Shown here piece after piece: positions 10,407 through 20,463 of a stretch of 64,000 bases of DNA. The DNA comes from Pelodera strongyloides (Eukaryota > Nematoda > Chromadorea > Rhabditida > Rhabditidae). The number at the start of each line of letters is the position of its first letter. The stretch's first letter is position 1. The position numbers were made by a program, and so were the translations under genes. Under the pieces are notes generated by a model. The model was not told where the DNA came from. It ran no database searches and saw nothing but the letters and a program-made list of their open reading frames with translations. Location of the stretch: assembly GCA_036852015.1 (NCBI GenBank), contig JAANDG010000040.1, positions 372,001 through 436,000 of the forward strand, given 5' to 3'.

Positions 10407-12046
10407 AAAAGTTGGAAGGAACTTTTGGCACTCCTGCTCGCTTAGCTTAGGGACCTCATTCGTAACGATAGTGGAAAATAGAGGAAAGATATGTTCGAAA
10501 TTAGTACACCGTACCTAACAGAGTGGCACTTCTGAAGCCACCTATTTCATTTTAAACTTGAACTGCATGTAGAAGCTCAATAACTTCGCCGCAGATTTTT
10601 TTGCTTCGTTTTTTGGCCTATGTGGGCCTAGTGTTCAATAATTAATAACTTGCACCTCACCTTTGAAGGAAGTTCGCAAAGCTGTACTTTTGGACTTTTA
10701 ATAAAGATTTGAAATATAATTGGAATTTTATTTTGGCATGTTGGCGGCAAAAATATGCATAAAAGTCACAGCGATATAGCCGTTTTCCCTGTCTTCATCG
10801 AAATGCATCTAAACTACCGTATCCACTCCAACATACGAAGGACAGTTCACAGTTTTTCTTCTAGAGCCAACACTGTAGTACAAATGACGAATAACCGTTC
10901 TGAAATATTTTTGCAGTTTTCTGAATCAATGCATATCGCACAGTTCTTGAATAGAAAGGGTGGGATTCATCGTTTTCATCGCCTTTTAAGTTAAATTACG
11001 AAACAAGGCCATTTTTATGAAGCATATGTAATAGCTACAAGTGCAAGGCAGACGTATAAGATGTATACGAAATAATGAAAATTTACGCATATGTATTACA
11101 TTTAGACAACACTCCAAAATTGAAATAAATAAATTCGTTAGCACATAAACAGAATCATCTTATTATTAGACAGTTTCAAAAACACAGTATAAATAGACAC
11201 CGTACACCCTAATCTAATGGGGTTTGCAAGTATGCAACAATTCCTTGCAAGTATGTGCACGAGGTACCGTACTTTGGAACTAAAATGAATATATAACATG
11301 TGAAATTATAAAATCGTTCCAAGACTCATTTTTCCAAGACAATTTTTTCGGCATACTTGCAAACCCCCATAACAAGAAGTGTGTTGGTTTAAAACTGCAG
11401 CGAACGCGTGGATCATTGCTCCGCCTTTTTCATTTTTAACGTCGATTTTGCATTGATCTAGCAAGCTGCAAAGCTCATGCTGCATCCCAAAAAAACTCAT
11501 GTAGATCGATGCACATTTGGCACAATGGTCGAGACCTGTGCTATTTTCGTCTTTTCGTTTTCTTCGCGTATTTGCAAATGTGACTTGCGAATTACTTTCT
11601 TGAATATTTCTCGATGAAGAAGTGTTTTACTTTCATGTCTTATTTTCCATTTACTTGTATCAACAGCTCGGCTATGTATTGCGTCTCGAACAAGTGATGG
11701 CCACTCGCACAGCGCCACTCGTTTGTGGAACCTACTTCCTGATAGTATTATTCTTTCGAGTTCCGTTGATTCTTTTAAAACCCGCATTGACGAGCTTGAT
11801 TTAATCGAGCTTTATGAAGTAGCAAATAGAAACATTCACCCTTAGTTATTCACATGTACCTCCATTCCATTGTTGTACATAGTTTTTTTCGCTTGTTATA
11901 TGCGCTTTATTACTCTCATTGTTATTTTTGTTGTTGTTGTCGTTGTTGTTGTTATATTATTGTCGTTTTTTTTTGTCTTCCGCTTTACTTCGGTGTACAC
12001 TGAATAAAGTATTCATATATATATATATATAATTACTTTTGTTTAG
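10407..12046. other. Intergenic stretch before the WDR89-like gene
   Basis: Holds the 'TTTGCAAGTATG' foldback at about 11217-11370 and AT-rich sequence with GTT/TTG runs (11925-11975) and an AT microsatellite (12016-12032). Open frames on the two strands near 11300-11800 overlap each other and have no splice or motif support. Confidence 0.5.
11217..11370. repeat. 'GGGGTTTGCAAGTATG' foldback, copy 1
   Basis: GGGGTTTGCAAGTATGCAAC on the left pairs with GGCATACTTGCAAACCCCC on the right. TACCGTACTTTGGAACTA lies inside. Related copies lie near 40110-40290, 44430-44610 and 52975-53096. Confidence 0.6.
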
Positions 12047-12510
12047 ATGGTACTTGGGAAAGGCAAAGCCGTGCACAGTGCTGATGAGACAGCGGTAGCT
12101 GTTGCCTGCATGAACAGAAAAATGGCCATTGGTATTGAATGGAAAACTGGAATCAAGATTGTTTTCTACAACGTTGGTGAGTCGCATTGGATGTTTGGGT
12201 GCTTGCTTAAACTTATTGATTGAACCGCTGGATTTGATGGTGATGATAGTACCCAGTATTTCCCGATGTTTGTTTAGCAAACTCGTTCGAAGGAGACTAG
12301 TTCGTGTTTTTACCGGCAACTGACGGCATTCAAGCGAATGTTTCTGATGCTTGACCTGAATAAAGAACTGTTTTTAGGATCGTCTAAGCCAATTTATACA
12401 AAGAGTCTACCTGGAAAGACACAGATAGTCACTCTGCAATGGAAGTCGAAAAATGCCGGTGATTAATTTTGCAATTGTAATGGTTGTATGGAAGTTGGTT
12501 TTGAAGAACG

Positions 12511-12549
<39 letters not shown>

Positions 12550-15500
12550 ATTTGGTGTATTGTATAATTTTAATTATTTAGTGGCGATTGTTACGGCTGA
12601 TCTCCACCTCCACGAAATTAACTTGAAGTTGAAACAAACAGTGTCCACACAACTCGTGCTACCGAGCAGTGTTCAGGTACCCCTTACCGTTTTCTTGTTG
12701 GCTACAGTGGCCGTATCGCCTTATGCACGAACACTGGGAATATGCTCCCAGTGGGAAGTGAGAGAAATAGAGGGAATCAAAGACACGCAGAGACAAATTC
12801 TCCCAACCGGTGAGGCTCCCACTGTTCGTGCACATACGGCCACGGAACCGATGAAAGCAGAAAGCATTTCGTGCACGATTTCAGGTGTCTCCCCTCCGCA
12901 TTCTATTATTCGATTTACTTCGACTTTTGCAATTTGTGGCGTAGCCTTCATATATATTTTATTGTGTGGCACGTGTGCAGGACAGCAGGACACAAAGCCA
13001 CAATACACTTTATAGTTAAATCGGTTGTTTCCATAGTTTATATGAGGTTATGCCATATTCTAGATACTTGTACACATAATGTAATCGTTTTCAGGGTCGC
13101 GCCTGGGAATTTGAATGTGCCGCCGTACAAGCCGTCGCTGAACATGGTATCGTTGTGGCGCTGGGAATGTATTCAGACAGGTTGGGTTGGATCTTTTGAT
13201 TGATCTTCTTTGTGTCTGTAACATGATCTATAATACGGTTCACTTAAATATATGAATATGTAATTAGCTGAATTAGCTCAGAAGACGTGGTTGATACACA
13301 TACACAGTACGCAAAAACTTATGCCCAGATTCCCGCACGCGATGGGGCTCGCCAAAATTATGAGCACTTCCATTCTTTCATTAAAATGAACAGTAACAGT
13401 ATGTGGCATTTGACAATCACTGCGGTTTTTCATTTCAGCACTTTGCTTGTTTTCCGCTAAATGTTAAAATGTTGTTCATGTTATAATCCAGGCTAGCCAA
13501 GGAATTGCACATTTTTAAAAATCATAATTCAGTTCAATAATTTAAGGGATGTATTGTCTGCGGCAATCAAGAACGGAATTGACCTTCATGGACAGGCGAA
13601 GAAGGCCAAGTTGCGATTGAAAAAGAAACAGGAAGAAAAGGAGGAGGAAGGTGATGAGGTAGGAAAGTTATTTATTTATTTATTTATATTAAATAACACC
13701 GAGGGTGCATCAAACTATATGCTGAGGAGAAATTGGAAACATTTTATGATAACATGCAAAGAAATGGTTGTTTTTGGTCACGTAATAGCGAGACCCATAA
13801 TCAAATACACCCTGACGCCAATTCGCCATTATGCTGGCATAAGCATGTCGGAAGGCCATGTGTTTCAGCAGTATTATATAAGGCGGCGGTGTGTTATGCT
13901 CATTAGTAAATATTTTCCTGGCTCCCTGGCTGTAGACTATAGGACAACATGAATAAAAAGTAGAAGGACACGGTCTGATCTCTGATGGAAACCACCTTAT
14001 AATATTACGTAAATTCCATGCGTGACTAAATAAAACCCATAATAATACAATGTACCATTGATACATTGGTACGTTTCACTCTAGACATATATGTATTAGA
14101 TTAATTGGATTGGTTTGCCGGGTTTGCGTGATTTTAAGTTAAGCACCGTTTATGCCCTGACCCTGAGCCGGTCTGTCGGAGGCGGAAACGGAAACCGTGC
14201 CCCATGAAAGATCGATTGACGTTCTTACTTTGAACATGTAAATCTTGGTGAGATCAGCCTTACCCTTACCTTAGTTCCCCACCCCATCTCATCCATAATC
14301 CCACTTCATGTTTTCAGTATTTTTTTATTTATTTTGCATTTATTTGTAGTTTGACGAAGAGGGGGCCGTTGTTGTGATCAAGTTGGACAAGGAGAGGAAG
14401 CCGGTCTCGTCGGCAGCGTATTTGGAAAGTCATTCACAAAATGTGAACGCACTCCATTTTATTGACGATGGTCATCTAATGTCGGGTTCGTTAAGGTTAT
14501 ATTAAAAGTGTTAGGGGTAGAGAACATGTACCCTTCCTGTACCCTTTCCCTTTTCAATATATTTATTTTGATTTGCTCTGGACACTGGCTACGTTTGCAC
14601 ATGTGTTTACTTTTTATCGTTATTTTATTTGATGCCGTGTATAGCGCGTACTGGAGTAATAATCTTGCATCACGTTTTGTAAAACTGATTTTGTATGTGT
14701 GAATTTGTAAAATTTGTGTTGATGAATATTTCAAAATACAACGTACATTTTACGACTGCGACTTACAGGCGGTTCCGATGGTCTCGTCAACATATTTGAT
14801 ATATCAAAGGGCGACGAGGACGATGCTCTCCTCACCACTGTGCCTGTAAGTTTGCCTTTACATTTAAATTCAATGTGGTGTTGCACGTGGTTTGTGTAGC
14901 TTATGCTGGCAGCATTCTTAGGTGTTGTGTGCCATTAGCCGTTACGTGTTTCCCTCACAGAATATAACACTGTGACTGTCCAGTAAGAATTCAGTTGTCC
15001 ACGATGCGTTTCAAAAACCGGCCGGTTTTTCGCTTTAAACCTTTTCTTTAGTTATTTAGTATTTTTGTGTGTTCATGTATGCTTATTTTTGGTACTGATT
15101 TAGTAAGGCGCTCCAGGTTTATTGTATTGTAATCTGTTGGTTAATTTTTCTTATTTATTCTCTTCTCCTTTCTATAATAAACATTATTTCAGACAATTTC
15201 CCCCGTTGCCAAATTGGGACGTCTTTCCAATGGGAATTTCTACGCGGTGACTGACGATAACAAGCAAATTTTGATGAAAATGAACGCAATTGATGACTTT
15301 GATATTATTCGAGAGTGAGTACCGTGCCGTGTACATGTTTCATGCTATCCATTTAGCGAAACCTATTTTCTCAAACTCGATGGGTATGGGTAGTATCGTT
15401 TCTTGCAAAAGTCATTATGTTTGGGGATTGCGCATTCAAATGCATTCCCAGTCCGTTTTTTTGGACGGGGCTAAAGTTTTTAACTTGACTAGTGTTGAAC

Positions 15501-17583
15501 GTTTTGGGTTTATTAATGCCACATAAGCCCCCAAGACCATACGCTCGGACTTAAGTTTTTTAGATTGAATTTTTATTCTATGATTTGATCCTTGTCTTTA
15601 GGCGCACGTCATTAGAAGGTCGATTTTTGGTTGACGTCGTCTCTGGATCTGATGAGTATCCGATTGTCACCGTGGAATCAGGACCGTGCGGAGACGTGGG
15701 TTTTTTTCAACAATAATATTTCGTTAATAGGATTTAGATGCAGATCAGTTTGATTTTCCTCGTTCTTTAGTTTCGATTGAATATGTACAAATTTAAATGG
15801 TATAGTGATTAATGAAAATGAACAGTCATTGGTTAATTGGTTTTGGTTACGGTAAACATTTATTTTATTGTTCTTTTCCATTTTTGTTCCCTAATATTTA
15901 ATGTTTTGAGTTGTGCCTTTCAGCTGCACATGACTGCATTCGACGAACGTGGACGTGTTCCAAAAGTGATTGTTCGATCCTTCTTACATAAAGATGTATG
16001 TTTGTAATTTTATCTTTATCATAATTTATTATCAATTAATTTTGTAGCTTATATTTTTGAATTATGATTGTGCTAATGATATTTCAAATTTTTACTTAAA
16101 GCGAAATGCTAGCCCCTTTGGAAAATTTGCATATGATAAGCAAATCCTATGTATCCTATGCTAATTTTGCGCGATCGTCCACGGCAATCGCGCATTAGCA
16201 TAGGATACATAGGATTTGCTTATCACATGCAAATTTTCCAAAGAGGCTGGCATTTCGCTTTAAGTTTTATTACTCAATCACTAATTGTCAATTACATTTT
16301 CCATAAGTTTCATGTTTCATTCAATTTTTTTTTGTGTAGGTAGTAAGTATACTTACTGGTGATGTTTATTCATTTAACGCGTGACCTAAAAAGCTAGCTT
16401 AGTGAGCTCGATACGCTCAAAAACGAAAGCTTTTAACTTTTTTTGCCAATTTGGTAACACTAACACTTACTGTTTACTTACTTGTCTAATTCAGTTGATT
16501 CGTCACATTTCGTGTGATCACGGTTTTGTGTGCGCCTTGAGTGAGGACAATCTGTGGAGCACGTATAATTTAGCCAAGGGACCTCAATTGGAGGAGGGAG
16601 ATGTGCAGGAGTATACTGTTCCTGAGAAGGTTGGTTTCTGATTTTTAAACAGTAACAGTAACTTTTCTCTCTGAATTCGGAAGAACTGACGATATGTTTT
16701 GTCGTCTGTCTGTTTGTCTTGCGTAACTTGTTAAAGCGAATGTCAAGCCTGATTCACAGATATTCTATAACACACTGTCACAACTACCGTAGTTTACACA
16801 ATTTCTCTCGCGCTCTCCTCTTTTTCTTTGCTGACTTAAACAAATTTCCTCGCGCCCTCCTCTTTTTCTTTGCTGTCTAACAGCCTCGTAAATTCAAACG
16901 TCCCGTGGACAAAGATTTGGCTTAGCTTTGTCCGCACGACTCGAATCCCATACTGAAGGAGTTTTTTGGAGCGGTTTGAAATTGTTTTTCTTCTTACATG
17001 AAAGTTTTTGTTTATTTTTATTTTCACTTTCCTCACCTTCATAACATAAGCTTTTTTTTGAGCCCAACATGCAAAACCGGTTTGACATTCCCTTTAATTG
17101 AGCTTTGAGCGTTTACGCTCGAATTGCGGAGTCATATATGCGTACAAGTGATGTACATTTAGGTTTAGAATACCATTTGACTTTTTTTGCACCACCGATA
17201 TGTATGAAACCGCAGGTTTTTGTTACCTCGCTCTGTGCGGACCAAGCTGCGACACTATTTATTGTGGTATGAGAGCAGAGAACATTTACTTTCAGAAGTT
17301 CAAACGTCAATTGGAAGATTTACGTAAAGGACGGAAGAACGAGATCAAGTTGCTGAGAAAGTGGGAGAGGAGAGGAGTGAATCCTGAAGAGAATGGAGAG
17401 GAGAATGGAAATGAGGACGGACAAGTGAATAATGTAAGTCAGGTTTCATGAGTAGTCGATTAGGTAGAGGTTACGGGTGCTAGTCTTGGTTCCTTGATGT
17501 AAAAGGCGCAAGACGCAAGATTTTCTCTGTCAATTGCACGGGTGCCAAAGGGCATCATCATCATCGCTTTCTCTATCTCTGTT

Positions 17584-17676
<93 letters not shown>

Positions 17677-19704
17677 CTCGTGGATCCTTGATTTATTTGA
17701 TATGGAGATTATGTTAGATTCATTATCAGGGTTACACGTAACGCGGTGGGTATTGTTTGCGTGATAAGAGGTCTAGGATACCCACGGCATGTTTTTGTGA
17801 AACAATTGTCAATTGGCATGTTATAGGATGCAGTCGACTCCGAAGGTGGACAATATGAAAGAAAGCCATTCCAACCAAGGAAACCGTTTGGAGACCGAGG
17901 AGGAGCAGATAGGGGAGGATTTAGGTGAGTGACCTTTTTGGGCTTATGATTTTGATCTGTTTCTGGGCTTGTTTGTACTGTATTTGTTTGTACTGTAGGG
18001 TGTAGATTTCCGGTGGTTTCAGTTTCAGTTAAGTCCAGCTAAGCCGGCTTTGGCGCTATTTATTTATCTATATGCTAATTTTGTTTATTATGGCCTTTTC
18101 AGTTTGGTAGCTCTCAAGCCCTGTTAGGTAAAAAAAATTAAAAGTATACATGAGCATTGTTAGGTATATTTTGTCTTTAGTCTTTTTTTTATTTCGGACG
18201 TGATTTTAACTGCGGTGAGATTTGATAGTCTAGCATGTCTAGCATAATTATGACTAATATTAGCTTTTGTTTATACAAATTAATTTGAGGAGTTTTTAGG
18301 GGCGGTCGAGGAGGAGGTCAGGGCTTTGGAGGTCGCGGAGACTTCGGATTTACAGACAGAAAGAGAGACTTGTCCAGGGACGAGAAGGCAGCCGAGCAGA
18401 CTGATAGACCCACGAAGCGGAGGGAGTTCAGCTTCAATGACTATCAGCCGAATCCGTCCAGAGGTCAAAGGTCAGTTCAGGTGTCGGAGAGAGAGAGGGG
18501 AGAAAGTGTGTGTACGTTTGTGTGTGTGCACATATATGTGTGCATGTGTATGTGTGCGTGTGTATGTGTACATGTGTGTGTGCATAGTGCATGTGTGTGT
18601 ATATTTCCTTTCTATATGTTTCTGCACTTCAAACCTTATTGCATCGCATTGTTTCAGATTTTCGCATGGAGCACAGAACGGTGAACCACGGAATGCTAAC
18701 TATATTGGTGAGTTTGCCGTTCTTTTTCTATTGCTATTTTTACCACTTTCATTTACGTACTGTTGTTGAGCGCTTCTTGGTAGTTTGTTCTATTTTCTTT
18801 TTTGCGCAGGGCCTAGAATATGGACATTATGGATATGAAATTTTCTTTAGTTATTTGCTTTCGTTCACTCTGCGGCTTGTGATGCTTGTGTAAAGTACAT
18901 ACATCTCAACTGCTTTGTTAGCCTAAGCCTACTAAAGTCATCCTATTTTTAGGCTTCACAGGCAGCACACGAGGAGGTGGTAGTTTCCAAAACCGAAACC
19001 CAAGCACGAACAATGGAAATATCGGAGGTAGGTTATTGTTCTTCGTATTTTTTTATGTGTGCCTCTTTCCGTCTAAAATGAAGTATATGCTCTAGTATTC
19101 TTCTAGAATCATGCTTGATAGCCTGCTGTTAATTTATATTAAACAGTGATTTAAATAGTTCTACTTTTATGCATTCTTCGTTGTGGAGTGGAGTAATGTA
19201 GGGCAAAATATATGTTTGCGCACTTTTCACCTTTTCCTTTTCAGGAATGATCGGTGGAGGCCCCAGCTATGAAGACCATGGACCCAAGAATGCCAATTAT
19301 GTTGGTAAGTGAATTGATTTTTCTGTTTTCCGATTTAAAATTATCAGTGATAGGACAGGTGCTTGTAACATGCCTGTTAGCCCGCACCTGTCCTGCCTGT
19401 GTCTGTTTCATGAGTTTCAATGGTGGCGTAAGTCAATACTTATGTCACTTGCGCCTTGTGCGAGAATTTTGTTTATCAGTTGTGCTTTCGTTGCGGCTTG
19501 CTTTTTTGGCGCCGCAGCGGCGCCGTAACTGCGCCGCTCCGCCGCTGACTCTACGTAACCACTTTTCTTGTTGTTTATGATCTTCTTTCAGGTCTGAGCA
19601 ACGCCCGAACATGGGGAGGACAGAAGGCAGTTGCTCCCGTAGAAAGTGACAACAAAGTGAATAAAGTGAGCGGTGGAGTGAAGAAATTCTCGGAAGAGGA
19701 TTAG
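12047..19704 (+). CDS. WDR89-like WD-repeat protein with RGG-rich C-terminal tail, 18 exons, 614 aa
   Basis: Exons: 12047-12176, 12378-12458, 12582-12676, 13095-13180, 13547-13658, 14350-14485, 14769-14845, 15193-15314, 15602-15695, 15924-15995, 16495-16629, 17296-17433, 17827-17924, 18300-18470, 18658-18707, 18953-19027, 19245-19304, 19592-19704. All phases agree and the sum is 1845 nt. The diagnostic stretch is SGGSDGLVNIFDISKGDEDD (about residues 212-231) followed by ALLTT, which resembles vertebrate WDR89 in the same order. N-terminal exons give weak WD-type strands (MAIGIEWKTGIKIVFYNV). Exon 5 adds a Lys/Glu-rich linker (residues about 132-168). Residues 381-426 are basic/acidic and 427-614 are low-complexity. 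The ATG directly follows GTTTAG, a plausible trans-splice site. WDR89 proteins are presumed beta-propeller scaffolds; the molecular role here is unknown. Confidence 0.85.
12511..12546. repeat. (AT)n microsatellite
   Basis: Uninterrupted AT dinucleotides in intron 2 of the WDR89-like gene, ending about 35 bp before the exon 3 acceptor. Confidence 0.9.
12694..12845. repeat. Foldback element, copy 2 (cagtggccgt family), intron 3
   Basis: TACAGTGGCCGTATCG on the left and CACATACGGCCACGG on the right, around two inner pairs (TGCACGAACA/TGTTCGTGCA and GGGAATATGCTCCC). The internal GAGAGAAATAGAGGGAATCA resembles the CT-rich core of the copy at 278-422. Confidence 0.6.
13662..13712 (-). repeat. Retroposon-like 3' tail, minus orientation, intron 5
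   Basis: TTATTTATTTATTTATATTA then AATAACACCGAGGGTGCATC, immediately after the exon 5 donor. It matches the tail family seen at 5478-5525 and 21800-21855. Confidence 0.5.
14985..15038. mobile_element. CCGG foldback MITE (family A), right half only
   Basis: Only the right arm remains (GAATTCAGTTGTCCACGATG then CGTTTCAAAAACCGGCC and CGCTTTAA), in intron 7 of the WDR89-like gene. Confidence 0.75.
16096..16262. mobile_element. Family B foldback MITE, complete, intron 10
   Basis: Nearly perfect palindrome: TTAAAGCGAAATGCTAGCCC with CTTTGGAAAATTTGCATATG, a central GCGCGATCGTCCACGGCAA, and the inverted arm to CATTTCGCTTTAA. It shares the first 12 bases of its termini with family A, so both may use one transposase. 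Confidence 0.85.
16787..16870. repeat. Two-copy tandem repeat of about 42 bp
   Basis: AATTTCTCTCGCGCTCTCC followed by TCTTTTTCTTTGCTG is repeated once with small differences, in intron 11. Confidence 0.7.
17568..17672. repeat. (CT)n microsatellite, about 105 bp
   Basis: Almost pure CT dinucleotides in intron 12 of the WDR89-like gene. The overlapping Ser/Leu-repeat reading frame is not a gene. Confidence 0.95.
17827..19704 (+). other. RGG/Gly-rich C-terminal tail of the WDR89-like protein
   Basis: Exons 13-18. From residue 427 the protein loses WD character. It contains an RGG box (FRGGRGGGQGFGGRGDFGF, about 458-476), a charged stretch (KRDLSRDEKAAEQTDRPTKR), and two related short motifs, EPRNANYIG (exon 15) and GPKNANYVG (exon 17), separated by Gly/Asn/Ser-rich sequence. 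Exons 15-17 are short and begin and end in compatible phases. RGG tails commonly bind RNA and are arginine-methylated; that this one does so is inference. Confidence 0.8.
18506..18602. repeat. (GT)n-rich microsatellite
   Basis: Imperfect TGTGTG/CATGTG run in intron 14. Confidence 0.85.
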
Positions 19705-20463
19705 GTTTGGGTGGGACTATAAGCTAATTTTATTATTGATTCTGTTAACTTGTAGTTTGTAGCTTGAGGTTTGAGTTTTGTTAAGTCTTTAATATAGGCG
19801 AGACTCTTATTAGTTTATTTGAATTTTAATAAGGATTAAAGTATACTGTGACTATTGTGAGGTAATTTCAAAGTTAGGAGCATAGCCTATCTAATAGTTT
19901 TCGTTTTCATACGTTAATCGTTCGTTAAGTTTGTTGAAATGTCGCTTTTATTAGTTTCAAGTCGTTTTACATTTGAATTTGGTTACTAGTGTTTGTTGTG
20001 TATGATGTTCCTGAGTGACTGCATACAGAGTTGTTGGCTTCAAGCTGAATATATTTAATGGATTTTATACGTAAATCATTCGTTATGTTTGTTGAAGTCT
20101 TGAAGTGTGAGTGTTTAGGTTCAATTCATTTTGTACTTTAGAAAATGTTTGCCTAGTTGCCTTCCTAGTGATTGTTGTGTGTGTTCTTCACGCAGTATTT
20201 GCGTATGTCCTGACTTGGCTAGACGTTAGACAGACTGATTGTTTTGACTCTATTTTTGACTCGTTGTTATTGTTTCTTGTTGTCAATTGTTGAGTTTGAT
20301 ATAAATTTTTAAACGAATGTCTTATTAACTGACTACTATGCCTTAGCTAGTTAATACTAACGTAATTATGTGTATTGAAGAATCCATGAGACATGATTTG
20401 AACTCTTTATCCGGCCAAACGTAGAATAGTTTTATTCAGAATTTAGAAAGTAAAAACGGAGGG
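19705..20463. other. Convergent intergenic region
   Basis: Lies between the 3' ends of the WDR89-like gene and the minus-strand globin. AT-rich, no gene seen. It includes the globin polyadenylation signal at 20431-20436. Confidence 0.6.
20431..20436 (-). promoter_or_regulatory. Polyadenylation signal AATAAA for globin A
   Basis: AATAAA on the minus strand, 28 bases after the globin A stop codon, an ordinary spacing for nematode 3' UTRs. Confidence 0.65.

Noticed and set aside
10755..10994. 79-aa frame
   Set aside because: AT-rich, no motifs, no splice context.
17534..17764. Ser/Leu-repeat frame
   Set aside because: Translation of a CT microsatellite.
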